NCBI RefSeq assembly: GCF_000165795.1
Contig: NZ_CM001022.1
Location: 186,001 to 250,000, forward strand
Length of the DNA: 64,000 nucleotides
Direction: 5' to 3'
Origin: Aminomonas paucivorans DSM 12260
GTDB lineage: Bacteria > Synergistota > Synergistia > Synergistales > Synergistaceae
The notes beneath the pieces are model-generated. The model was not told where the DNA came from, did no database searches, and saw only the letters and a program-made list of their open reading frames with translations. The position numbers and the translations under genes are program-made. This document shows positions 21,496 to 30,150 of this stretch, piece by piece; positions within the stretch are counted from its first letter, which is position 1, and each line of letters opens with the position of its first letter.

Positions 21496-24411
21496 ATGGC
21501 CCGGGGCTTCGTCCTGGCAGCCCCCGCCAGCGGGGCGGGGAAGACCACCCTGGCTTCGGCGCTGATCCTGGCGCTGCGCCGCCGGGGGCAGACGGTTCAG
21601 CCCTTCAAGGTGGGGCCGGACTACATCGATCCCTCCTTCCTCTCCCTGGCGGCGGGACGCCCCTGCGGCAACCTGGACGGTTTCCTCACCCCCCGGCTGC
21701 TCCCCTGGATCGTGGAGGAGGAGTCCCGGGGGGCGGACCTGATCGCCCTGGAGGGGGTCATGGGGCTTTACGACGGTCTGGGGCCCGAGGGGCTCTACTC
21801 CACCGCCTGGGTGGCCCGGGAGCTTGCCCTGCCGGTGGTGTTGGCCGTGGACGCCTCCGCCTCCGCCACCAGCGTGGCCGCCCTGGTGCACGGCTTTGCC
21901 TCCCTCCCCGGGGCTCCGGAGGTGGCGGGGGTGCTGGCCAACCGGGTCTCGGGACCCCGGCATGGGGACCTGGTGCGGGAGGCCCTGGCCCAGTTTTCCT
22001 GTCCCCCCCTGCTGGGGTGGGTCCCCCCCCTGGAGGAGACCCTTCCCTCCCGGCACCTGGGGTTGGTGCAGGCCTTCGAGCGCGCCGCCACGGGGGAGGT
22101 TCTGGAGCGGGTTGCCTCGGTCCTGGAGGACTCCGTGGACCTGGAGGCCCTGGTGCGCCTCTGCCGGGAGCCCCGGGGGGCGGCGGTCCCCCCTGTTTTC
22201 CCGGAGCCGGTGCGGACCCCCGACGGTTCCCCCCTGGTGCTGGCGGTGGCCCGGGACGAGGCCTTCTCCTTCCTCTACCGGGAGTCCCTGGCCTGCCTGG
22301 AGGCCCTGGGGGCCACCCTGGCCCCCTTCAGCCCCCTGCGGGACGAGGCCCTGCCCGAGGGGACCCGGGGGGTCTACCTCCCCGGGGGCTACCCGGAGGA
22401 GCACCTGGACGAGCTGGCGGCCAACGAGCCCCTTCTGGCGGCTTTGCGGACCGCCCATGCCTCGGGAGCCTCCTTCTACGGGGAGTGCGGGGGGATGATG
22501 TTCCTGGCCCGCACCCTGACGGACCGGGTGGGACGCACCGCCCCCTTGGCGGGGCTGCTGGACCTGGAGATCTCCTTCCGAAGGCGCCTCTTTCGGTTCG
22601 GCTACGTGACCTGCACCGCCCGGGAGGACACCCTGCTGTTTCCCGCCGGGGCCTCCTTCCCCGCCCACGAGTTCCACTACTCCCACGCGCAGGGGGAGGA
22701 GCCCCGGGCCTTCGACGTGCTCCGGGCCTCCGGGGGAGAGGGGTGGCGGGAGGGATACGCCCGTCCGGGCCTCCTGGCGGGGTACGGGCACGTGAACCTC
22801 CTGGCCTGTCCCGAGGCGGTGGCCCGGTGGCTTCGCGCCTCCGCCACCGCCCCCGGGGTGCATCCCCTTCCTTCCCCCCGACCCCGGAGGCGGGGCCGGG
22901 CCCTCATGGTCTGCGGCACCACCAGCGACGCGGGGAAGAGCTTCCTGGTCACGGGGCTCTGCCGCCTCTTCGCCCGGCGGGGCCTCAAGGTGGCTCCCTT
23001 CAAGGCCCAGAACATGGCCCTCAATGCCACCTCCGTCCCCGGGGGCGGGGAGATCGGCACCGCCCAGGCGGTGCAGGCGGAGGCCTGCGGCATCCCCCCG
23101 GAGGTGCGGCACAACCCGGTGCTCCTCAAGCCCCTGGGGGACTCCCGGAGCCAGGTGATCCTCCTGGGACGCCCCTGGAAGGAGGCCCCGGCCCGGGAAT
23201 ACCACCGGGACCTGAGCGGACACGCCTTCCGGGTGGCCCGGGAGGCCCTGGAGGGGCTGCTTTCGGAGAACGACCTGGTGGTGATGGAGGGGGCGGGAAG
23301 CCCCGCGGAGATGAACCTCTACCCCCACGACATCGTGAACCTCCGGGCCGCCCGGGCGGCCCGTGCCCCGGTGATCCTGGCGGGGGACATCGAGCGGGGA
23401 GGGGTGCTGGCCTCCCTGTGCGGCACCCTGGAGGTGCTGCCCCAGGAGGACCGGGGGCTCGTGGCCGCCCTGGTGGTGAACCGTTTCCGGGGGGATCCGA
23501 CCCTCTTCGACGAGGGGGTGCGGTTTCTGGAGGAGCGCACCCGGCGGCCCGTCCTGGGGGTGCTCCCCTACGACCCCTCCCTGCGCCTGCCCGCAGAGGA
23601 CAGCCTGAACCGGAAGGATCTGGGGGAGGGTCCCCTGAGGGTGGCGGTCGTGGCGCTTCCCCACCTGGCCAATTTCACGGACTTCGACGCCCTGGGGGAG
23701 GAAGGGTGCCGGGTGGTCTTCGCGGAGCGTCCCTCGGACCTGGCGGGGGCGGACCTGGTCGTCCTGCCGGGCACCAAGACCACCTTCGCGGATCTGCGCT
23801 GGCTGCGGGAGCGGGGCTTCGGCGAGGCCATCGAAGCCGCGGCGGACCGGGGAATCCCCGTGTGGGGCATCTGCGGGGGGTACCAGATGCTGGGGCGGAT
23901 CCTCCGGGATCCCGAGGGGATCGAAGAGGCCGGGGAGGTGCCCGGCCTGGGCCTTCTGCCCGTGGAGACGGTCTTCGGGGAGCCCAAGGTGGCAGATCTC
24001 GCAGAGGGCCGGATGGAGGCGGGAGCGGGCTGGTTTGGGGCGCTGCGGGGCGGAGGGGTCTCGGGCTACGAGATCCACGCGGGGCGCACCGCGCCGTTGG
24101 GTGACCTGCCGGAGGGGGCGGGCTTTCCCCTGTGGACCCTGAAAAGGGGGGGCTGGGAGATCCCCGACGGAGCCTGGGCCCGGGAGGGCCGGGTCTTCGG
24201 GGGCTACCTCCACGGAGCGGCGGACCATCCCTTCTTCCGGCGAGGGCTGCTGAACTTCCTTCGCGCCTCCAAGGGGCTGCCCCCCCTGGAAGGCTTCGCC
24301 CCCACGGGGGCGGAGCTGCGCCTCGCCCGGTACGATCGCCTGGCGGACTTCCTGGAGGCTCATCTGGACATGAAGAGGCTGGAAGGCCTGATGGAGGAGG
24401 GAGGACGATGA
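21496..24411 (+). CDS. Fused cobyrinic acid a,c-diamide synthase and cobyric acid synthase (CbiA-CbiP)
   Basis: This 971-residue protein joins two amidotransferases of corrin-ring synthesis in one chain. Residues 1 to about 455 are CbiA/CobB-like: VLAAPASGAGKTT, PFKVGPDYIDPSF, and the glutaminase Cys331 in FYGECGGMM. A short Pro/Arg-rich linker leads to a CbiP/CobQ-like half from about 470: VCGTTSDAGKSFLVTGL, APFKAQNMALNA, LKPLGDSRSQV, and Cys793 in WGICGGYQML. CbiA amidates carboxylates a and c of cobyrinate; CbiP then amidates b, d, e and g. The two are normally separate polypeptides. The frame is continuous with no stop or start-like break. The gene overlaps the next one by ATGA. Confidence 0.92.
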   Translation: MARGFVLAAPASGAGKTTLASALILALRRRGQTVQPFKVGPDYIDPSFLSLAAGRPCGNLDGFLTPRLLPWIVEEESRGADLIALEGVMGLYDGLGPEGLYSTAWVARELALPVVLAVDASASATSVAALVHGFASLPGAPEVAGVLANRVSGPRHGDLVREALAQFSCPPLLGWVPPLEETLPSRHLGLVQAFERAATGEVLERVASVLEDSVDLEALVRLCREPRGAAVPPVFPEPVRTPDGSPLVLAVARDEAFSFLYRESLACLEALGATLAPFSPLRDEALPEGTRGVYLPGGYPEEHLDELAANEPLLAALRTAHASGASFYGECGGMMFLARTLTDRVGRTAPLAGLLDLEISFRRRLFRFGYVTCTAREDTLLFPAGASFPAHEFHYSHAQGEEPRAFDVLRASGGEGWREGYARPGLLAGYGHVNLLACPEAVARWLRASATAPGVHPLPSPRPRRRGRALMVCGTTSDAGKSFLVTGLCRLFARRGLKVAPFKAQNMALNATSVPGGGEIGTAQAVQAEACGIPPEVRHNPVLLKPLGDSRSQVILLGRPWKEAPAREYHRDLSGHAFRVAREALEGLLSENDLVVMEGAGSPAEMNLYPHDIVNLRAARAARAPVILAGDIERGGVLASLCGTLEVLPQEDRGLVAALVVNRFRGDPTLFDEGVRFLEERTRRPVLGVLPYDPSLRLPAEDSLNRKDLGEGPLRVAVVALPHLANFTDFDALGEEGCRVVFAERPSDLAGADLVVLPGTKTTFADLRWLRERGFGEAIEAAADRGIPVWGICGGYQMLGRILRDPEGIEEAGEVPGLGLLPVETVFGEPKVADLAEGRMEAGAGWFGALRGGGVSGYEIHAGRTAPLGDLPEGAGFPLWTLKRGGWEIPDGAWAREGRVFGGYLHGAADHPFFRRGLLNFLRASKGLPPLEGFAPTGAELRLARYDRLADFLEAHLDMKRLEGLMEEGGR

Positions 24412-24815
24412 AGCGACCCCGAAAGGAACGGGTCCCCCTGGAGGATCCGGGGACCTTCGGTCTCTCCCTGGGGGAGATCCTGCGCGGTCCCGGGTCGGAG
24501 GCGCCTCCTCCCGCTCCGTCCGCCCCCCCGGTTCGGGAGGAATCCCCCCCCGCACCGGGGGCGTCTCGGTCGGGGTTCGGCAAGGTGACCCTCCAGCGTC
24601 AGAGCAAGGGGCGAGGGGGGCACCCCGTCACCGTGGCGGTTTTGGAACCCCCCCCGGGAAACCTGGAGGAGCTGGCGAAGCGGCTGCGCAAGGCCCTGGG
24701 GTGCGGGGCTCGGGTGGAGGAGGGGCGGCTGGTGCTGCAGGGGGATCTGGTGGACCGGGCGAAGGCCTGGTTCGAGGCCGCCGGGGCGACCCGGGTGGTG
24801 GTGTCGGGGAGGTAG
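24408..24815 (+). CDS. SUI1/eIF1-like translation factor (YciH family)
   Basis: The 135-residue product has a disordered, Pro-rich N-terminal 55 residues, then an SUI1 domain: VTLQRQSKGRGGHPVTVAVLE, LAKRLRKALGCGARVEEGR and VLQGDLVDRAKAWFEAAG. The KGRGG and CGxGG-like patterns with the QGD turn are typical of bacterial YciH, which can affect initiation fidelity at non-AUG codons and under stress. It is translationally coupled to the corrinoid gene upstream and lies just before dapF. The link between these functions is not evident. Confidence 0.85.
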   Translation: MKRPRKERVPLEDPGTFGLSLGEILRGPGSEAPPPAPSAPPVREESPPAPGASRSGFGKVTLQRQSKGRGGHPVTVAVLEPPPGNLEELAKRLRKALGCGARVEEGRLVLQGDLVDRAKAWFEAAGATRVVVSGR

Positions 24816-24820
24816 GTTTC

Positions 24821-25654
24821 GTGGCGGGACTGCATTTCTGGAAGGTCCACGGCAACGGCAACGACTTCGTGATCCTGGACGACCGCACCGGGGAAGTCTC
24901 CCGGGGACGGGACCTCCCCTCCCTGACGGTGCGGGCCTGTGCCCGCAAGACCGGCCTGGGGGCGGACGGGGTCCTGCTGATCCAGGAGGGACAGGAGGGG
25001 GACCTCTTCCGCATGAGGCTCTTCAACGCCGACGGCTCGGAGGGGGAGATGTGCGGCAACGGGGCGCGGTGTTTCGCCCGGATGCTCCACCGCCTGGGCC
25101 TGGCGGGGACGGAGCCGGTCTTCCTCACGGGTCTGGGGCCCGTGACCGCCCGGGTGGAGGGGGAGCGGGTGCGCCTGGAGATGGGGGAGATCGACCTGGA
25201 GGAGGCTTGGTTCGACGAGCCCCTGGAAGACCGGGACCTTCCTCCGGGAACGCGGTGGTCCTTCCTCCATGTGGGGGTGCCCCACGCGGTGCTGTGGGCG
25301 GACTCCTGGCAGGACGTCTCGGAGGGGACCCTGCGGTGGATCGGCAAGAAGTACCGCCACCACCCCCGTTGCCCCCAGGGGGCCAACGTGAACTTCGCCG
25401 CCCCGGAGGAGGGGGCCCTGCGGGTGCGCACCTACGAGCGGGGGGTGGAGGACTTCACCGACTCCTGCGGCACCGGGTCCTGCGCCTGCGGGGTGGTGGC
25501 GGTGCTCCGGGGAGGCCCCTCCCCGGTGGAGGTGCGCACCCCCGGAGGGATCCAACAGGTGGGGTGCCGCATCCGGGGAGACAAGGCCGTCCTCTCCCTG
25601 GCCGGGGCGGCGGTGTTCGTGGCGGAGGGGGTCTGGGAGACCGAGGGAGCCTAG
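24821..25654 (+). CDS. dapF: Diaminopimelate epimerase
   Basis: DapF interconverts LL- and meso-diaminopimelate for lysine and peptidoglycan synthesis, using two cysteines without a cofactor. Both are present: Cys78 in GEMCGNGARC and Cys216 in DSCGTGSCACG. Other family motifs are KVHGNGNDFVILDD at the N terminus, LFNADGSE, and GANVNFA. Length (277 residues) is standard. The start is GTG at 24821 after GGGGAGG, five bases after the preceding stop. Its stop codon overlaps, by four bases, the stop of the convergent potassium-channel gene. Confidence 0.95.
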   Translation: MAGLHFWKVHGNGNDFVILDDRTGEVSRGRDLPSLTVRACARKTGLGADGVLLIQEGQEGDLFRMRLFNADGSEGEMCGNGARCFARMLHRLGLAGTEPVFLTGLGPVTARVEGERVRLEMGEIDLEEAWFDEPLEDRDLPPGTRWSFLHVGVPHAVLWADSWQDVSEGTLRWIGKKYRHHPRCPQGANVNFAAPEEGALRVRTYERGVEDFTDSCGTGSCACGVVAVLRGGPSPVEVRTPGGIQQVGCRIRGDKAVLSLAGAAVFVAEGVWETEGA

Positions 25655-26616
25655 GCGGGGCCGGAGATCAGGCGCCGCAGCTCTCCCATGTGGTCCTGTT
25701 TGCAGAGGATGAAGAGCTCGTCTCCTCCCTGGAGGCGATAGTCTCCCGGGGGGTTGTAGCGGGATTGGTCGTCCCGGGCGATGGCCAGCACCAGCACGTC
25801 CAGGGTGCGACGCAGGTCCGCCTCCGCCAGGGTCTTCCCCGCCAGGGGGCTGTCCGCCGCCAGGCGCAGGGAATCGAACTCCAGGTCCAGCTTGCGGGTG
25901 GTGTCCGCAAGGGCGTGGAGGAACTCCGTCATCTTGGGCTTGGTGGCCACGGCGGCGATGGCGGTGGCTCCCGTGAGCACCGGGTTGATCACCTTGTCCG
26001 CCCCCGCCCGGTAGAGCACCGTGGCCGCGTGGGGGTCGTTGGCCCGGGCCACGATGCGCAGGTCCTTCTTCTGGGCCCGGGCGCAGAGCACCACGTACAC
26101 GTTGTCCGCGTCGTTGTCCAGGGTGGCCACCAGCCCCTGGGCCTTCTCGACGCGGGTCATCCTCAGGGTCTCTTCGTCCGTGGCGCTGCCGTGGACCACG
26201 TTCCATCCCCGATCCAGGGCGGCCTGGCAGGCCGTTTCGTCCACCTCCACCGCCACGAAGGGGACCCGGTCCTCGGTGAAATGGATCCCCACCTGGGTCC
26301 CCACACGCCCCAGCCCGCACAGCACCCAGTGTCCCGAGAGCTTGTCCAACACCCGATCCCTCCTCCGTCCCAGGGCCACCAGCACCCGGTCCACCAGAAA
26401 ATAGTGGGTCAGTTGTCCCACCGCGAACCCCATGACCCCGAAGCCCGTCAGGATCAGGGCCACCATGAAGAGCTTGCCCTCGGGGGTCAGGTTCGGGGGA
26501 GCCTCGAAGCCCACCGTGGCCAGAGTGGTGATGGTGTAGAACATCGCGTCCACCCAGGACAGCCCCAGCAGAAGCTTCATCCCCACGATGCCGCAGAGCA
26601 GCACCAGGAAGAGCAC
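25651..26616 (-). CDS. Two-TM potassium channel with cytoplasmic RCK (TrkA-N/TrkA-C) domains
   Basis: The 321 or more residues comprise one TM helix, a pore loop with the filter TTLATVGFE, a second TM (LFMVALILTGFGVMGFAVG), a Rossmann TrkA-N domain (HWVLCGLGRVGTQVG, with acidic VAVEVDE) and a TrkA-C ligand domain at the end (LDVLVLAIARDDQ, GGDELFILC). This is the MthK/KtrA-type architecture for ligand-gated potassium flux. The filter has GFE instead of GYG, as in some prokaryotic channels. GTG at 26616 is the first canonical start but has no Shine-Dalgarno. A strong AGGAGGAGGGG ends at 26670 and precedes only ACG (26664) and CTG (26655), so the true N terminus may be about 13-16 residues longer. 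Confidence 0.85.
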   Translation of the reverse strand: MLFLVLLCGIVGMKLLLGLSWVDAMFYTITTLATVGFEAPPNLTPEGKLFMVALILTGFGVMGFAVGQLTHYFLVDRVLVALGRRRDRVLDKLSGHWVLCGLGRVGTQVGIHFTEDRVPFVAVEVDETACQAALDRGWNVVHGSATDEETLRMTRVEKAQGLVATLDNDADNVYVVLCARAQKKDLRIVARANDPHAATVLYRAGADKVINPVLTGATAIAAVATKPKMTEFLHALADTTRKLDLEFDSLRLAADSPLAGKTLAEADLRRTLDVLVLAIARDDQSRYNPPGDYRLQGGDELFILCKQDHMGELRRLISGPA

Positions 26617-26715
26617 CCAGACGCAGTAGACGGTCTTTTTTCTCGCGTGGTCCAGGTCGGTCGTGGCGACCCCTCCTCCTCGTGGTCCCGCGCTTCCCCG
26701 AGGCCCCCCGGTGCC

Positions 26716-26743
26716 TTGTCAGCGATGCGGCAGCCTTTACAAT
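26716..26743 (+). promoter_or_regulatory. Promoter of exonuclease III gene
   Basis: TTGTCA (26716-26721) and TACAAT (26738-26743) are separated by 16 bases, 30 bases before the GTG start. Each hexamer matches consensus at five of six positions. Confidence 0.6.
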
Positions 26744-26772
26744 GGGTCCAGCATCCAAGGGGGCGTGAGACC

Positions 26773-27558
26773 GTGTCCATTTTCAAAGTCGCAAGCTTCA
26801 ACGTCAACTCCGTGAAAACCCGGCTGCCCATCCTGGAGCGCTGGCTGGGGGAGGACCCGGTGGACGTGCTGTGCCTTCAGGAGACTAAGGTGCAGGACCC
26901 GGACTTTCCGGTCTCCGCCTTCCGGGACCTGGGGTACCACGTGGCCTTCCGGGGCATGAAGAGCTACAACGGCGTGGCAGTGGCGAGCCGGGAGGAGCCC
27001 GACGAGGTTGCCTTCGGCTTCGGGGACGGGGAGGAGCCCGATGACGGGCCCCGGGTGGCCCGGGTCCGCTTCGGGGACCTGACGGTCCTCAACACCTACG
27101 TCCCCCAGGGGAAGGCCCTGGAGCATCCGGATTTCCTCTACAAACTGCGGTTCTTCGAGCGGGTTCTGGCCCTCCTGGAGAGGCACTGCCGGGAGGCGGA
27201 CCCGGTGCTCTGGACGGGGGACCTCAACGTGGCGCCCACGGACCGGGACGTGACCCACCCGGAGAACAAGCGGGACCACGTGTGCTTCCACCGGGACGTG
27301 CAGCGGGCCTTCCGGGACGTCCTGTCCTGGGGGCTGGAGGACGTGTACCGCAAGCATCGCCCCGGGGACGGGGAGTTCTCCTTCTGGGACTACCGGGTTC
27401 GGGACTCCCTGGCCCGAAACATCGGCTGGCGCATCGACCACCTCCTGGCCAGCCCGCCCCTGGCGGAGCGTTCCGTGGACGCCTACGCGGTGCGGGAGCT
27501 TCGGGCCCAGGAGCGCCCCTCGGACCACACCGCCGTGGTGGGGGTGTTCCGCCGATGA
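26773..27558 (+). CDS. xth: Exodeoxyribonuclease III (AP endonuclease)
   Basis: The 261-residue protein belongs to the ExoIII/APE1 family, which cuts DNA at abasic sites and removes 3'-blocking groups in base-excision repair. Active-site motifs are all present: ASFNVNSVK, LCLQETKVQD, GVAVASR, LWTGDLNVAPTDRDV, IDHLLAS and the final RPSDHTAVV. The start is GTG at 26773 behind AAGGGGG. It is the first gene of a unit whose second gene overlaps it by ATGA. Confidence 0.95.
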   Translation: MSIFKVASFNVNSVKTRLPILERWLGEDPVDVLCLQETKVQDPDFPVSAFRDLGYHVAFRGMKSYNGVAVASREEPDEVAFGFGDGEEPDDGPRVARVRFGDLTVLNTYVPQGKALEHPDFLYKLRFFERVLALLERHCREADPVLWTGDLNVAPTDRDVTHPENKRDHVCFHRDVQRAFRDVLSWGLEDVYRKHRPGDGEFSFWDYRVRDSLARNIGWRIDHLLASPPLAERSVDAYAVRELRAQERPSDHTAVVGVFRR

Positions 27559-28427
27559 ACCGGGTCGCCTGTTCCCTCCCCGGGACCGTGGGAGAATGGG
27601 TCCAGGGCTGGATCCTCCCCGAGGGGGAGGCCCTGGTGAGCCTGGTGGTGCAGTGGCGGGGGCAGGTGCGCCTCCGGTCCGGCCCGGACGGGGCCGCCAA
27701 GCTGCCCCCCAAGGCCTACCGGGCCCTGCGCCTGGCCCGGGAGCGCTTCTCCCTGGGAGGGGTTCGGGTGGAGGTGGACAACCCCCTGCGTCCCGCCCTG
27801 GGCCTGGGGACCTCCACCATGGACGTGGGGGGGATCCTGGCCGGGGCCGCCGTCCTGGCGGGACAGCCCCTGATCCCGGAGGACCTCTTCCGTCTCTGCT
27901 GCGAGATCGAACCCTCCGACGGCACCATGTTTCCCCGCCTCGCCCTGGTGGACCACCTCAAGGGGACCCTGGTGGAGACCCTCCCGGACCCCCCGGATCT
28001 GCACCTGGCGGTGCTGCTGCCCTTCCGCACCCTGGACACGGAGGCCTACCGAAAGGACCGGGCGGTGATGAACGCCGTCCGGTCCCGATCGGCCCGGCAC
28101 GTCAAGGCCTACCGCATCCTCAAGGACGGGCTCCTGGCGGGGGACGCCCGCAAGGTGGCCGCCGCCGCCACCCTCTCCGCCATCCTCCAGCAGGCGGTGA
28201 TGCCCCGGGAGGAATGGCCCCTGCTTTTGGGGGCCTGCCGGGAGTGCCGGGGCCTGGGGATCGCGGTGGCCCACTCCGGCACCGCCAGCGCCGTGCTCTT
28301 CCCCGACGCCTCGGGGGCGGAATGTGCCGCCCGCTGGTTCAGGTCCCGCTGGGACCTGGGAGAGATCGCCTGCGTGCCCGTTTCCGGTGGAGGCGTGGAG
28401 GTCCAAGAGGAACCGGATCCCGCCTAA
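27555..28427 (+). CDS. pduX: PduX-like L-threonine kinase (GHMP family)
   Basis: The 290-residue protein starts with SLPGTVGEWVQGWI, close to the CPGTCGEWIQG opening typical of PduX, and has a GHMP ATP-binding loop (PLRPALGLGTSTMDVGG) and a C-terminal GHMP motif (GIAVAHSGTASAVLF). PduX makes L-threonine phosphate, the precursor of the aminopropanol linker of the adenosylcobalamin nucleotide loop. This fits the corrinoid amidase fusion 3 kb upstream and MetH downstream. The unusual feature is its translational coupling to the DNA-repair gene xth. Another GHMP kinase activity remains possible. Confidence 0.8.
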   Translation: MNRVACSLPGTVGEWVQGWILPEGEALVSLVVQWRGQVRLRSGPDGAAKLPPKAYRALRLARERFSLGGVRVEVDNPLRPALGLGTSTMDVGGILAGAAVLAGQPLIPEDLFRLCCEIEPSDGTMFPRLALVDHLKGTLVETLPDPPDLHLAVLLPFRTLDTEAYRKDRAVMNAVRSRSARHVKAYRILKDGLLAGDARKVAAAATLSAILQQAVMPREEWPLLLGACRECRGLGIAVAHSGTASAVLFPDASGAECAARWFRSRWDLGEIACVPVSGGGVEVQEEPDPA

Positions 28428-28489
28428 ACCCCGCAAACCCTGCCCCGGGGTGCGCCCCGGGCGAGAACGCCTTCGAGGAGGTATTTCCC

Positions 28490-29101
28490 ATGAGCCGAAC
28501 CTGTCCGCGCTGCCAGGGGACGGTGGAGGATTCCGCCGTCTTCTGTCCCTCCTGCGGTTCCCCCCTGGGAACCGTCCCCCCTCCCCCTCCGGGGGAGATC
28601 CCCGCTCCACCCGTCTCCACCCCCCGGGAGGAGGCGCCTCCGGTGGAGCGGGGGGTCTTCAAGCGGGTCTCCCTGCTGGTCATGGTCCTGCTCTCCGTCG
28701 TCACCCTGGGGATCTACTCCGGGGTCTGGCTCTACCTGCGCCGGGAGGCCTTCAACCGCCTCTCCCCCACGATCCGGCTGGAAGAGCCCCTCGTCTGGGG
28801 GGTCCTGGGGCTGAGCGTCCTCAACGCCGCCTTCTCCTTTTCCGATGCGGCCTGCCGTTTCGGGGAGTCCAGCTTCCTGAGTTCCCTGCTCTCCCTGGGC
28901 AGCTTCGTCCTCATGGTGGTGGTGGCCTTCCGCCTGCGGGCCATGCTGCGGGACTACGCCCGGCGTCGGGACCCCAGCAGCCTGGCGGCGGAGCAGGTGG
29001 CCCGTTCGGGCCTGTGGACCTTCCTCTTCAGCTTCCTCTACATCCAGCACCACCTGAACCGCCTCATCGACGCGGGGTTGGTGGACACCCCCCCGAACTG
29101 A
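28490..29101 (+). CDS. Zinc-ribbon membrane protein with DUF4234-like domain
   Basis: The 203-residue protein begins with a zinc ribbon (CPRCQGTVEDSAVFCPSCG), then a Pro-rich linker, then about four hydrophobic segments with VVTLGIYSGVWLYLRREAFNRL and LYIQHHLNRLID. The GIY-x-W-LY pattern and helix layout resemble the DUF4234 membrane domain. Function is unknown. The ATG at 28490 follows GAGGAGG. It lies between the PduX-like gene and an LprI-like exported protein and is probably transcribed with both. Confidence 0.7.
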   Translation: MSRTCPRCQGTVEDSAVFCPSCGSPLGTVPPPPPGEIPAPPVSTPREEAPPVERGVFKRVSLLVMVLLSVVTLGIYSGVWLYLRREAFNRLSPTIRLEEPLVWGVLGLSVLNAAFSFSDAACRFGESSFLSSLLSLGSFVLMVVVAFRLRAMLRDYARRRDPSSLAAEQVARSGLWTFLFSFLYIQHHLNRLIDAGLVDTPPN

Positions 29102-29123
29102 CGGGAGGAAGGGAGAGGGGACC

Positions 29124-29558
29124 ATGAGACCACGCATCGCCTTCGGGGCCCTGATCCTCCTGGGTCTGCTGCTGGGCACCGCCTGGGGGGCTCCCAAGGT
29201 GCACCCCATCGACGGGGCCTACCAGAAGGATCTGGCCCGGGACAGCTCCACCGCGGGCACCGTGGAGGCGTCGAACCGGGCCGCCGCCAAGTGGGACCGG
29301 GAACTGAACCGGGTGTACAAGGCCCTGATGGCACAGATGGGCCCGGAGGCGCGACAGAAGCTCCAGGCCTCCCAGCGCCGGTGGCTGGCCTATCGGGACG
29401 CGGAGCGGACGGCGGTGGGGGCCATGGCGGGAGACCTGTACGAACAGAACGAGGGCGGCACCCTCTGGGGCATGGTCGCCGCCGTTCGGTCCATGGAGAT
29501 CCTCCGGGCCCGAGCCCTGGAGCTGACGGAGTACCTGGACCTGTACACGGGACCGTGA
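29124..29558 (+). CDS. Exported LprI-like (DUF1311) protein
   Basis: The 144-residue product has a signal peptide ending near GTAWGA. An LprI-like domain follows: WDRELNRVYKALMAQM, then KLQASQRRWLAYRDAE, then MEILRARALELTEYLD. The W-x2-x-LN..Y..L and Q..W..YRD..C patterns define this family; some members inhibit host lysozyme. The usual domain cysteines are missing here, so a structural or unrelated envelope role is possible. ATG at 29124 follows GGGAGGAAGGGAGAGG. Confidence 0.75.
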   Translation: MRPRIAFGALILLGLLLGTAWGAPKVHPIDGAYQKDLARDSSTAGTVEASNRAAAKWDRELNRVYKALMAQMGPEARQKLQASQRRWLAYRDAERTAVGAMAGDLYEQNEGGTLWGMVAAVRSMEILRARALELTEYLDLYTGP

Positions 29559-29620
29559 GGGGCACCGCGTCGAGGCGTTGCGGCTTTGTGGGACCAAGAT
29601 CTTAGGGTTTGAGGTGGGGT

Positions 29621-30150
29621 CTAGCGGTTGGAGTTGCGGGACCCTTCAGAATCGGGACGAAGGGCCTCCCAGGTGACCAGGGGCAGAAAGAGCGTCTCGG
29701 GCCGTTGGAGCAGGGGAAGAAAACCGTGATGGCGGTAAAAGCGTGCTCCCTCGCCGTCCTTTGCCTGAACCACCAGGGCATGGACGGCGATGCTCGGGGC
29801 ACAGACTCGGTCCAACGCATCCGCCTATAGGGCGGCCCCCAGGCCTTGACCCTGGAACCGGTGGTCCACCGCCAGACGACCCAGGAGAGCTGCAGGAACG
29901 AGGGGATAGAGGGGAAGTCCTCGGCGCGTCTTTTCGGGAAGGTCCGTCAGGAGGATCCCGGTGGCCGCCAGGGTGTAGAAGCCTACGATCCGATCCTCCC
30001 CCTCCAGGGCCACGTAGCAGGCGCTCCCCCGCTTCGCTGGTCCTGCGTCGCTTGGCGTTGCAGGTAACGGTCCAGAACGTCCATCCCGCAGGAAAAGGAT
30101 TTTCGGTCCTGTCCTTTTTCGAGGAGGGTCACCCGAAAGGCAGGGGTCAC
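29621..30150 (-). pseudogene. GNAT-type toxin gene (TacT-like), disrupted by frameshift and amber stop
   Basis: The GTG at 30150 overlaps the antitoxin stop (GTGA). Translation gives VTLLEKGQDRKSFSCG and MDVLDRYLQRQATQDQRSGG, typical of GNAT toxins. It then shifts out of frame at a run of five G (plus-strand C run 30026-30030). In the next frame ALEGEDRIVGFYTLAA and LAVDHRFQGQGLGAAL continue the acetyltransferase, but TAG at 29825-29827 interrupts it. After it come ADALDRV, VHALVVQAKDGEGARFYRHHGF and the end at 29621. Intact TacT-like toxins acetylate charged tRNAs. Here one missing base and one nonsense codon should abolish activity. Confidence 0.8.
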
